From Aquificota bacterium (lineage in GTDB: Bacteria; Aquificota; Aquificia; Aquificales; Aquificaceae): a stretch of DNA of 14,799 nt. Under the pieces are notes generated by a model, which was not told where the DNA came from, ran no database searches, and saw only the letters and a list, made by a program, of their open reading frames with translations. Both the position numbers and the translations under genes were made by a program. The stretch's first letter is position 1; every line of letters starts with the position of its first letter. Positions 1 through 5,598 of the stretch are shown here, one piece after another. Location: assembly GCA_013153455.1 (NCBI GenBank), contig JAADEK010000012.1, forward strand, positions 1-14,799, in the 5' to 3' direction.

Positions 1-72
1 AGGCGACGGGCGGATTCGAACCGCCGTAAAGGGGATTTGCAGTCCCCCGCCTGACCGCTCGGCCACGTCGCC
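1..72 (-). tRNA. tRNA-Cys (GCA), 3' CCA outside window
   Basis: Read on the minus strand, the segment folds as a full cloverleaf. The acceptor stem GGCGACG pairs with CGTCGCC, the D-loop contains AGCGG, and the anticodon stem GGGGA/TCCCC carries loop CTGCAAA (anticodon GCA, cysteine). The T-arm is GGCGG-TTCGAAT-CCGCC. The last base in the window (position 1) gives discriminator U73, the usual cysteine identity base. Whether CCA is encoded cannot be seen because the window ends there. A -10-like TAAAAT or TATTAA lies just upstream, in the AT-rich stretch at about 80-92. Confidence 0.97.
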
Positions 73-93
73 TGATACTTTAATATTTTAAAC

Positions 94-114
94 CATACAC
101 TGAGAAAGTGTATG
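94..114. promoter_or_regulatory. Perfect 8-bp inverted repeat between tRNA-Cys and the next gene
   Basis: CATACACT (94-101), 5-nt loop GAGAA, AGTGTATG (107-114) is a perfect inverted repeat. It lies in the short divergent gap between tRNA-Cys (minus) and the unknown gene at 154 (plus), and its last arm contains an in-frame ATG at 112. A 10-nt direct repeat TGATACTTTA (73-82 and 113-122) brackets it. It could be an operator or an RNA hairpin in the leader. No U-run follows, so it is not a terminator. Function is unknown. Confidence 0.4.
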
Positions 115-153
115 ATACTTTACTTTCCCTCCCCACGGCATACGTTCAATAGT

Positions 154-636
154 ATGAAGAGGAAGCTTACGCTTTACGCTGCGAAAACGGGAATTGAAGT
201 CTATCCGACGGAGGTCGCGAGGAAAAAAGCCCGTGAGGGTGCGGTGGGTATACGAGCCTTTTCAATGGAAAAACGCGAAGAGGTGAAGATGCGTATGCCA
301 CCCTACGAAGCCTACGGACTTGCCCTCGCGATAGAAAGGCTCGCGAGAAAGGAAGAGGGAAAGGAAACCTTCTCATACCACAGGTTCACGACGGAGGAGG
401 GAGAGTTCTACAGCAAGCTGAGCCTTGAACGCTTTACGAGAAACTCAAAGGGCTTTATAGCCCTCGTCCTTGAGAGGGGTAAAGAAAAGAGCAAGGACGA
501 AAAGAGACGTATCAACGTCCCCCTTTCGCTCCAACAAGCCCTCTTTCTCGCTTACTTCCTGAAGAACCTCGCATACGAGCAAAGCTACGAAGAACCCCTT
601 GAAGAACCCGAAGAAGTCCTTGAACCGCTTGAGTGA
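154..636 (+). CDS. Hypothetical small protein with acidic C-terminal tail
   Basis: A 160-residue soluble protein that I do not recognise. The N-terminus is basic (MKRKLTLYAAKTG) and the body is rich in Lys, Arg and Glu. Residues about 85-140 read as two short strands (FYSKLSLERF, FIALVLERG) followed by a basic segment and an amphipathic helix (VPLSLQQALFLAYFL). That order is loosely like small PC4/Whirly-type nucleic-acid-binding folds, but this is only a pattern impression. The last 15 residues are almost all Glu, Pro and Leu, an acidic tail as seen on some SSB-like or PC4-like proteins. No signal peptide or membrane segment is visible. I chose ATG 154 because the basic start looks natural. 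An in-frame ATG at 112 would add 14 residues (MILYFPSPRHTFNS) and overlap the hairpin. Neither start has a clear Shine-Dalgarno site. The gene is flanked on both sides by minus-strand tRNA genes. Confidence 0.7.
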   Translation: MKRKLTLYAAKTGIEVYPTEVARKKAREGAVGIRAFSMEKREEVKMRMPPYEAYGLALAIERLARKEEGKETFSYHRFTTEEGEFYSKLSLERFTRNSKGFIALVLERGKEKSKDEKRRINVPLSLQQALFLAYFLKNLAYEQSYEEPLEEPEEVLEPLE

Positions 637-638
637 GG

Positions 639-658
639 AAACCCGTATATAGGTTTTT
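639..658 (+). terminator. Weak possible terminator hairpin
   Basis: AAACC (639-643) and GGTTT (652-656) form a short stem just after the stop codon of the preceding gene, with five T residues at 654-658. The stem is only 5 bp and AT-rich, and the T-run merges into the CCA end of the tRNA-Gly gene on the other strand. It may give weak termination of the plus-strand gene. Confidence 0.25.
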
Positions 659-732
659 GGAGCGGGCGACGGGAGTCGAACCCGCGACCTCCTGCATGGC
701 AAGCAGGCGCTCTACCGCTGAGCTACGCCCGC
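658..732 (-). tRNA. tRNA-Gly (GCC) with encoded CCA
   Basis: On the minus strand the acceptor stem GCGGGCG pairs with CGCCCGC, the D-arm is GCTC-AGCGGTA-GAGC, and the anticodon stem-loop has GCC in loop TTGCCAT flanked by CCTGC and GCAGG. The T-arm is GCGGG-TTCGACT-CCCGC. Discriminator U73 is at 661 and CCA is genomically encoded at 660-658, as expected for a glycine tRNA. Confidence 0.97.
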
Positions 733-747
733 TCAAGGACTCTTATT

Positions 748-776
748 AATATACAACAAAACACAGAACCTTTCCA
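748..776 (-). promoter_or_regulatory. Putative sigma70-type promoter of tRNA-Gly
   Basis: On the minus strand, TGGAAA (776-771) lies 17 nt before TATATT (753-748), about 15 nt upstream of the mature tRNA-Gly 5' end. Spacing and hexamers fit a housekeeping promoter. It is almost abutted by the -10-like element of the divergent gene at 792, so the two promoters face away across a shared core. Confidence 0.45.
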
Positions 777-777
777 G

Positions 778-783
778 TAAAAT
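778..783 (+). promoter_or_regulatory. -10-like element of the DUF815 gene
   Basis: TAAAAT sits 8 nt before the ATG at 792. No Shine-Dalgarno site lies in between (TTTGACCC), so transcription would start at or next to the start codon (leaderless mRNA). No good -35 hexamer is visible. Confidence 0.35.
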
Positions 784-791
784 TTTGACCC

Positions 792-1622
792 ATGAGTATC
801 CTGAGGAAACTCCTTGAGGAGCTCCACCACCTCCTCGGACACGTCCAAAAAGACGAAGAAAGCCTAAAGACCCACATAGCCTTCCGACTCACGTCCTCGC
901 TCTTGGTTCCGGTCAAGAACCCCCACGTCCCGGACCCCGAGCTTCTCGTCGGCGTTGATAAACAAAAGGAGACACTCTTTAAAAATACCGAGCGTTTCGT
1001 TTCCGGGCTTCCCGCGAACGACGCCCTCCTTTGGGGAGCGCGGGGAACGGGAAAATCCTCGCTCGTCAAGTCCCTCCTAAAGCCCTTCGCATCGCGCGGG
1101 CTTCGCATAATCCAGATAACAAAGGAAGGCATACCCAAGCTCTGGGAGCTTTACGAGCTCCTCGGAAACAGAAAAGAGCGGTTCATACTCTTCTTTGACG
1201 ACCTCTCTTTCACACCGCGGGACGAAAGCTTCCTCGCCCTCAAGTCCCTCATGGACGGGGACATAGAGGAAAGACCCCGAAACGTCCTCATATACGTCAC
1301 GACAAACAGGAGAAACCTTATTCCACAAAACGGGGATGAAAAGTTTGAGGAAGACGCCTACAACGAGAGGGTTTCCCTCGCGGAGCGCTTCGGAATAAGG
1401 CTCTACTTCCCTCCCATGGGAAAAAGGGAGTTCCTTGAAGCGGTAAAGGCGAACCTGAGGGCTTTCGGTGTTGAACCCACAAAGGAAGCCCTTGAGGAAA
1501 GCGTTCGGTTTGCGACCGAGAGGGGAGGCTTTTCCGGGAGGTGTGCCCTTCACTTCGCAAAGGACTGGGTAGGGCGAATCAACTCAGGCGAAAAGACTTC
1601 ACCGTATCAACGAGAAACTTAA
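792..1622 (+). CDS. DUF815-type AAA+ ATPase
   Basis: A 276-residue cytoplasmic P-loop ATPase of the DUF815 family, whose cellular role is not established. The N-terminal part (1-75) is a helical leader. Walker A is GARGTGKSS at about 82-90, Walker B is FILFFDDLSF at about 131-140, and a sensor-1-like TTNRRN follows at about 170. SLAERFG at about 195-201 and GGFSGR at about 245-250 (sensor-2 region) match the conserved ends of this family, and the length is normal. The stop codon lies 44 bp inside the 3' end of hemE on the other strand, so roughly the last 13 residues (after the family core) are encoded in the overlap. No Shine-Dalgarno site precedes the ATG; a -10-like TAAAAT is 8 nt upstream. 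No terminator follows before hemE. Confidence 0.9.
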   Translation: MSILRKLLEELHHLLGHVQKDEESLKTHIAFRLTSSLLVPVKNPHVPDPELLVGVDKQKETLFKNTERFVSGLPANDALLWGARGTGKSSLVKSLLKPFASRGLRIIQITKEGIPKLWELYELLGNRKERFILFFDDLSFTPRDESFLALKSLMDGDIEERPRNVLIYVTTNRRNLIPQNGDEKFEEDAYNERVSLAERFGIRLYFPPMGKREFLEAVKANLRAFGVEPTKEALEESVRFATERGGFSGRCALHFAKDWVGRINSGEKTSPYQRET

Positions 1623-2595
1623 CCTTCTCAAAATCCATATCCGGTAAAAGCCCGTGCCCGAGGTTAAATACGTATCTCGTCCTTACGGGAATTCTCCTCA
1701 GGAGGGAGAGGGTCTTTTGTCTTATCGTTTCCGCGTCCGCGTAAAGAACCGAAGGCTCAAGGTTTCCCTGAAAAGCCTTATCGTATAACGAAAAAAGCTC
1801 GGGTATATCAACGCTCCAGTCCACCGAAAGGGCGTCCGCAGGGTAATCGGACGCTATGTCCATAAAAGCGCAAGAACCCCGGAAGAAGTAGATAACGGGA
1901 ACGTCCGAGAAAGCCTTCAGCTCCGAAATCACGTAATTCGTAAACGGGTAAACGTATTCGTTGTAGTCCTCAACGCTCAAGTGCATACTCCAGCTGTCAA
2001 AGAGCTGAATCACGTCCGCACCCGCCCTTACCTGCTCCCTCAGATACAAAACCAGCATATCCGAAAGAGCGCTCATCACACGCTTAAAATCCTTCGGTCT
2101 TTCCCACATGTAGAGCTTTGTCTTCCTGAAGTCCTTACTCGGTCCCCCCTCAACGAGGTAGGAAAAAAGCGTAAAAGGCGCTCCCCCGAAACCTATAACG
2201 GGAACCTCGTCCTGAAGCTCTTTTACCCTCCTCACGATTTCGTAAACGTATTCGTTCGCGGAAGGCTCGTAAGGCTTCAGCTCCTCCGGTCTTCCGGACC
2301 AATAAACGCGCGGACCTTCCCCCTCAACGAACTCAACCCTCACACCCATACCCTCAAGCGGAACGAGGATGTCCGAGAAAATTATAAGAGCATCAACCCC
2401 GAGAAGCTCAAGAGGAAGGAGCGTTATACGCGTAGCAAGCTCAACGTCCTTACAAAGCTCAAGGAAGTTTTCCTTCTTGCCCCTGAGCTCCCTGTATTCA
2501 CTCATATACCTCCCCGCTTGGCGCATGAGCCAAACGGGAAACCTCTCAACGCTCTGACCCCTGAGACTCCGAAGGAGAAGGTCGTTTCTCGGCAT
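1579..2595 (-). CDS. hemE: Uroporphyrinogen decarboxylase
   Basis: HemE decarboxylates the four acetate side chains of uroporphyrinogen III to give coproporphyrinogen III, a cytosolic step of heme synthesis. The 338-residue length is typical. The N-terminal signature PVWLMRQAGRYMSEYRELR is present at about 20-38 with substrate-binding Arg25 and Arg29. The catalytic aspartate is in FSDILVP (Asp75, equivalent to Asp86 of the human enzyme). The second signature GFGGAPFTL is at about 135-143, and the conserved histidine of NLGHGLLP is His314. Heme supply fits a neighbour cluster of c-type cytochromes (SoxA, SoxX), though the gene is transcribed separately. There is no Shine-Dalgarno site. A promoter-like GTGATA-N17-TAAAAT ends 6 nt before the ATG, suggesting a leaderless transcript. 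The 3' end overlaps the convergent DUF815 gene. Confidence 0.97.
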   Translation of the reverse strand: MPRNDLLLRSLRGQSVERFPVWLMRQAGRYMSEYRELRGKKENFLELCKDVELATRITLLPLELLGVDALIIFSDILVPLEGMGVRVEFVEGEGPRVYWSGRPEELKPYEPSANEYVYEIVRRVKELQDEVPVIGFGGAPFTLFSYLVEGGPSKDFRKTKLYMWERPKDFKRVMSALSDMLVLYLREQVRAGADVIQLFDSWSMHLSVEDYNEYVYPFTNYVISELKAFSDVPVIYFFRGSCAFMDIASDYPADALSVDWSVDIPELFSLYDKAFQGNLEPSVLYADAETIRQKTLSLLRRIPVRTRYVFNLGHGLLPDMDFEKVKFLVDTVKSFRLS

Positions 2596-2601
2596 GGATT
2601 T

Positions 2602-2630
2602 ATTTTAAGGGAATTGAAAGGTTTTATCAC
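2602..2630 (-). promoter_or_regulatory. Putative hemE promoter
   Basis: On the minus strand GTGATA (2630-2625) is followed after exactly 17 nt by TAAAAT (2607-2602). The hemE ATG begins 6 nt later, so the expected start of transcription coincides with the start codon. The -35 element touches the terminator hairpin at 2629-2647. Confidence 0.5.
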
Positions 2631-2660
2631 CCCGCCTTCGGCGGGGTCTTTTTATTTTTG
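2629..2660 (+). terminator. Strong rho-independent terminator, plus-strand direction
   Basis: ACCCCGCC (2629-2636), loop TTC, GGCGGGGT (2640-2647) form a perfect 8-bp GC-rich stem. It is followed on the plus strand by TCTTTTTATTTTTG. Read on the minus strand the hairpin is not followed by U residues, so it works for plus-strand RNA. The nearest plus-strand gene upstream is the DUF815 ATPase, which ends about 1 kb earlier, with hemE lying antisense in between. Confidence 0.85.
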
Positions 2661-2672
2661 AGAAGAAATCAA

Positions 2673-2760
2673 TGGTGCCGGAGGCGGGAGTCGAACCCGC
2701 ACGCCCGTAAAGGGCACCGTCCCCTCAAGACGGCGCGTCTGCCAGTTCCGCCACTCCGGC
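2673..2760 (-). tRNA. tRNA-Leu (GAG) with encoded CCA
   Basis: An 88-nt class II tRNA on the minus strand. The acceptor stem GCCGGAG pairs with CTCCGGC. The anticodon stem CCGTC/GACGG encloses loop TTGAGGG (anticodon GAG, leucine CUC/CUU). A long variable arm (GTGCCCTTTACGGGCGT) follows and the T-arm is GCGGG-TTCGACT-CCCGC. Discriminator A73 is at 2676 and CCA at 2675-2673. CUC and CUU are the dominant leucine codons in the surrounding genes. Confidence 0.97.
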
Positions 2761-2774
2761 TACCCGAGATTTAT

Positions 2775-2802
2775 ATTTTACTCCTCCTTTTCTTTTTTTC
2801 AA
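2775..2802 (-). promoter_or_regulatory. Putative promoter of tRNA-Leu
   Basis: On the minus strand TTGAAA (2802-2797) is separated by 16 nt from TAAAAT (2780-2775), which lies 14 nt before the mature 5' end of tRNA-Leu. Both hexamers are close to the sigma70 consensus. Confidence 0.45.
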
Positions 2803-2863
2803 GCCTCCCATTCGTTTTATGACAATATGATGAAAAACGGATATAAGAAAGTGTTTAAATTAG

Positions 2864-2923
2864 GCGCCCGGGAGCGCATCATAAGCACTTCTTATAACTT
2901 TTGTTCCGTGATGAGTTTATATT
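2864..2923 (+). promoter_or_regulatory. Leader region of the sox operon with inverted repeats
   Basis: This is the likely control region of the ten-gene run. It holds a small inverted repeat, GCGC-CCGGGA-GCGC (2864-2877), a second one, ATAAG-CACTT-CTTAT (2881-2895), and a -10-like TATATT (2918-2923) that ends 11 nt before the soxW ATG. Sox operons elsewhere are often controlled by ArsR-type repressors that bind AT-rich palindromes. The ATAAG/CTTAT element could be such a site, but the arms are short and no regulator gene is adjacent. Confidence 0.3.
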
Positions 2924-2934
2924 CCATTATTGGG

Positions 2935-3345
2935 ATGCGCAAAACGCTGAAAATCCTCCTCTTAATCCTCATTTTTGGTGTTTTTACGGGCGCTCAAACG
3001 TGGCTCAACGACTTGAAAGAGGCGGAAAGGATAGCGAAAAAGGAAAATAAGCTCATTCTAATATACGTATACAGTGAGCACTGTCCCTATTGTCATCAGG
3101 TAGAGGAGTTCGTTTTCGGGGATGAAAGGGTGGAAAAATTCCTGAAAAGGAATTTTATCGTCGTGAGTGCTGACGTAAAAGACGAGCTGTCCAGAAGGTT
3201 CGGGGTTTTCGGGACGCCTTCCTTCCTCGTTTACGACCCGTTGAGCGGTAGGGTAGTCGGGAGGCTTTTCGGGAGCCTTGACGCGGAGAGTTTCCTGAAG
3301 GCTCTTGAGAGCGTTTGTAATAAAACAAACGTAAGGAGGTGTTGA
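2935..3345 (+). CDS. soxW: SoxW-like periplasmic thioredoxin
   Basis: A 136-residue exported thioredoxin-fold protein, probably the reductase-type partner that keeps SoxY or other Sox cysteines in the right redox state. A Sec signal peptide spans about residues 1-20 (MRKTLKILLL... ending FTGA before QTW). The active site is CPYC at 50-53 in the strand-loop context YSEHCPYCHQVEEF, and the cis-proline is in FGTPSFLVY (Pro95). Two further cysteines lie near the C-terminus (128 and the last residue). The start at 2935 is chosen because the signal peptide begins there. Upstream in-frame ATGs at 2827, 2830 and 2911 would add a non-hydrophobic extension. It has no Shine-Dalgarno site. The stop is 2 nt before the soxY start, so it leads the sox operon. 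The symbol is by position and fold; the family is broad. Confidence 0.8.
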   Translation: MRKTLKILLLILIFGVFTGAQTWLNDLKEAERIAKKENKLILIYVYSEHCPYCHQVEEFVFGDERVEKFLKRNFIVVSADVKDELSRRFGVFGTPSFLVYDPLSGRVVGRLFGSLDAESFLKALESVCNKTNVRRC

Positions 3346-3347
3346 AG

Positions 3348-3794
3348 ATGAAAAGAAGGGAATTTATCAAGCTCACCGCGCTTACCGCGCTCGGCGTGTT
3401 CTTGGGCTCGGGCGCGCTGAGGAGCGCAAGCGCGAAGATAACGCTTGAGGAGGCTCTGAAGAAGCACCTCGGCGTCGGTCTTTCCCAGATAAAGGAGAGC
3501 GACAAGGTGAAGATAAAGGCTCCATCAATAGCGGAGTCCGGCGCCAACGTTCCCATACAGGTAAGCGCGGACGTTCCCGTTGAGCAGGTGGAAAGCCTTC
3601 ACATCTTCGTTGACAAAAACCCCAACCCCTTCATAGCGAGCGTTGATTTCAGCCCCATGAACGGTGAGGTCTTCTTTGCGACGAGGATAAAGATGGGTGC
3701 GACCTCACCCGTGAGGGCTATCCTGAAGCTCAAGGACGGGACTTATTTAATGGCTTCAAAAGAGGTAAAGGTAACCGTAGGCGGGTGCGGTTAA
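3348..3794 (+). CDS. soxY: Sulfur carrier subunit SoxY
   Basis: SoxY carries the thiosulfate-derived sulfur on a C-terminal cysteine swinging arm and works as a SoxYZ heterodimer in the periplasm. The 148-residue protein starts with a Tat signal (KRREFIKL twin-arginine motif, hydrophobic stretch, cleavage near SASA at about 29). It continues through the SoxY immunoglobulin-like domain and ends in VGGCG, with the carrier cysteine at position 147. The canonical end is GGCGG, so here a single glycine follows the cysteine. A strong Shine-Dalgarno AAGGAGGT (3333-3340) lies 7 nt before ATG 3348 and decides this start over the GTG at 3339. SoxZ has no signal of its own and would be co-exported by this Tat leader. 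Confidence 0.95.
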   Translation: MKRREFIKLTALTALGVFLGSGALRSASAKITLEEALKKHLGVGLSQIKESDKVKIKAPSIAESGANVPIQVSADVPVEQVESLHIFVDKNPNPFIASVDFSPMNGEVFFATRIKMGATSPVRAILKLKDGTYLMASKEVKVTVGGCG

Positions 3795-3815
3795 ACCATA
3801 AAAGGGAGGTGAAGC

Positions 3816-4151
3816 ATGGCATCCATAGGAAGGGCTATCGTAAGGGTTCCGAAGAAGGTAAAGAAGGGAGAGGTGTTTAAGGTTCAGATGGTAATCATCC
3901 ACCCGATGGAAACGGGTCTCAGGAAAGACCCAAAAACGGGAAAAAAGATTCCCGCGCATTACATCACCCACGTTGATTTTTACTTCAACGACAAACTCGT
4001 TACGCGCATCAACTCCTCCCCGGGTATCAGTAAGAACCCTTACTTTGCCATCAAGATGAAGGCTCAGGAGTCGGGAACCCTGAAGATAGTTTACGAGGAC
4101 AACAAGGGCAACAAGTGGGAAAAGAGTGTAAACATAACGGTGGAGGGATGA
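3816..4151 (+). CDS. soxZ: Sulfur oxidation protein SoxZ
   Basis: SoxZ is the partner that stabilises SoxY and presents its carrier arm to SoxAX and SoxB. The 111-residue length is typical. The N-terminal strand pattern (RAIVRVPKKVKKGEVFKVQ), the conserved HPMETGLRKD motif at about 29-38, and the segment IPAHYITHVDFYFND mark the family. It has no signal peptide, as expected for a subunit exported with SoxY. The Shine-Dalgarno GGGAGGTG precedes ATG 3816 by a few nt. It lies 21 nt after soxY, and its stop is 3 nt before soxA. Confidence 0.96.
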   Translation: MASIGRAIVRVPKKVKKGEVFKVQMVIIHPMETGLRKDPKTGKKIPAHYITHVDFYFNDKLVTRINSSPGISKNPYFAIKMKAQESGTLKIVYEDNKGNKWEKSVNITVEG

Positions 4152-4154
4152 GTC

Positions 4155-4958
4155 ATGAGGAAGGTTATTCTCGCCTCACTCCTCGGTGGGGCGCTTCTCT
4201 TTTCCGCAAGGGCGGAATCACCTACGCCCGAACAGCTCCAGATACTGAAAGAGATGGGCGTCTCACCCGCGGACGTAATCATAGAAGAGGGGAGGGAATA
4301 CTACCACAACCTTAAGGGAACAACCGGAAAGACGTGCGCATCTTGCCACGGTCAGGACGGGGACGGTCTTGTGGGCGCTTACGCAAAGATGCCGAGATAC
4401 TACACCGACATAAAGCGCGTCGCGGACATAGACCTCCGCATAAAGTCCTGCCTTGAGAAGTATGTGGGTGTTGACGCGTCAGGGAAGAAGGGCAGGAAGA
4501 TAATCGTCCCCCTTGCGGGATACGTAGCCACCCTCAGCAACGGTATGCCCATAAGCGTTGAGCTAAAGCACCCAGAGGAAAAGAGGCTCTACGAATACGG
4601 TAAGGAGTTGTGGTTCAAGAGGGTGGGCGCGAGGGACTTTTCTTGCGCCATATGCCACGACGTCCTTGCGGGAAAGAGGATAAGACTTCAAAAGCTCGGC
4701 GCACCCGTCAGGGACAAGCTATACGCCCACTGGCCCGCTTACAGGATATCAAAGGACAAGCTCTGGACGATGGAAGACCGCATAAGGGGATGCTACAAGA
4801 GCTTTTTCCTCTTTGACCCCGATAAGGGTAAGTTTGACTTTAAGAAGAACTGGGTAAAGAAACCCCCGTTCTACATAGAGGAGATAATAGCGCTTGAGCT
4901 TTACATGAAACGCGCCGCGAACGGTGCGAAGATAGAAGTCCCCGGTCTCTTGAGGTAA
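4155..4958 (+). CDS. soxA: Diheme cytochrome c subunit SoxA
   Basis: SoxA is the catalytic subunit of SoxAX (L-cysteine S-thiosulfotransferase), which oxidatively joins thiosulfate to the SoxY cysteine. The 267-residue precursor has a Sec signal peptide (cleavage after about residue 20, SARA). There are two c-type heme sites, CASCH at 61-65 and CAICH at 164-168. Cys99 (IKSCLEK) is the likely axial ligand of the first heme. Cys213 in RIRGCYKSF is the likely cysteine persulfide ligand of the active-site heme, matching diheme SoxA enzymes. The Shine-Dalgarno GGAGGG overlaps the end of soxZ. Sox genes follow on both sides without terminators. Confidence 0.95.
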   Translation: MRKVILASLLGGALLFSARAESPTPEQLQILKEMGVSPADVIIEEGREYYHNLKGTTGKTCASCHGQDGDGLVGAYAKMPRYYTDIKRVADIDLRIKSCLEKYVGVDASGKKGRKIIVPLAGYVATLSNGMPISVELKHPEEKRLYEYGKELWFKRVGARDFSCAICHDVLAGKRIRLQKLGAPVRDKLYAHWPAYRISKDKLWTMEDRIRGCYKSFFLFDPDKGKFDFKKNWVKKPPFYIEEIIALELYMKRAANGAKIEVPGLLR

Positions 4959-4970
4959 GGAGGGAGAGCT

Positions 4971-5588
4971 ATGAAGAGAGGACTGCTCGTCGCCCTATTT
5001 GCGAGCGCGGGGATTATAGCGTGTCAGCCCGCGTCCCAAGCTGTGAAGCAAGAAAAGCAAACCCTGAGCGCACAAGCAAAGACGCAGGAAAAGGTAGACA
5101 AAGCCCAGCTCTTTCGCAAGGCTCTGAACGCTCAAGACAAGTGGCAAAAGGCTTGCTCAAACCCCACACAAATAGCCCCCGAGGGTGTTGACGTCGCCCA
5201 GTTTATAAAGGAGATGAAAGAAACGATAAAGTATCCGAAGGACGGAAAGCTCGTAGGAGACTGGAAGAAAGGGGAAAGCCTCGCCCTCCTTCCCAAGGAA
5301 TACAAAGCCCTTTACGGGACAAAGGGGGGAAGCAGGAAGGGGAACTGTTACGCCTGTCACTGCGGTGACCCCAGAATCATAGCATGCGGAAATATCGGTC
5401 CCTCGCTCAGGGGCTACGGGAACAAAGGTATAGACCCCAAGCTCACGTATGACAGGATTTACAACTCTTGGGCTCAAGTTCCGTGTTCAACGATGTTCAG
5501 GTTCGGTTATCACGGGCTTTTGAGTCCCGAAGAGATAGCCCACATAGTGGGATACCTCCACGACCCGGAAAGCCCCATAAACAAGTAG
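4971..5588 (+). CDS. soxX: Cytochrome c subunit SoxX, probable lipoprotein
   Basis: SoxX accepts the electrons released by SoxA and passes them to soluble cytochrome c. The 205-residue protein has one heme site, CYACH at 126-130, and the conserved GNIGPSL at 140-146. A methionine in CSTMFRFG (Met175) is the likely distal ligand. The N-terminus is a short hydrophobic segment ending in GIIAC, a good lipobox with Cys18, followed by a Gln/Lys/Ala-rich linker of about 30 residues, so SoxX may be anchored to a membrane by lipid. Extra cysteines at 62, 131, 139 and 172 could form disulfides; 131 and 139 bracket an insert right after the heme motif. The Shine-Dalgarno AAGGAGGG precedes ATG 4971. The N-terminal part is longer than in short classical SoxX. 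Confidence 0.92.
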   Translation: MKRGLLVALFASAGIIACQPASQAVKQEKQTLSAQAKTQEKVDKAQLFRKALNAQDKWQKACSNPTQIAPEGVDVAQFIKEMKETIKYPKDGKLVGDWKKGESLALLPKEYKALYGTKGGSRKGNCYACHCGDPRIIACGNIGPSLRGYGNKGIDPKLTYDRIYNSWAQVPCSTMFRFGYHGLLSPEEIAHIVGYLHDPESPINK

Positions 5589-5598
5589 GAGGAGAAAC

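Noticed and set aside
2637..2640. UUCG tetraloop in the terminator hairpin
   Set aside because: The best pairing leaves a 3-nt TTC loop; forming C(UUCG)G would shift the stem and break pairing.
1981..2661. Plus-strand open frame antisense to hemE that ends at the terminator
   Set aside because: Its translation is a low-complexity shadow of hemE without a ribosome site or motifs. The terminator is better explained by read-through from the ATPase gene.
2827..2934. Upstream in-frame extension of the soxW reading frame from ATG 2827
   Set aside because: The extra 36 residues are not signal-like and precede a clear Sec signal at 2935. The stretch contains inverted repeats and a -10-like element, so it is more likely leader DNA.
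3155..3556. Long open frames antisense to soxW/soxY and similar shadows elsewhere (1077-1553, 5157-5477, 8688-9110, 13166-13627)
   Set aside because: They lie wholly inside well-supported genes, show no family motifs and are explained by the low stop-codon rate of this codon usage on the opposite strand.
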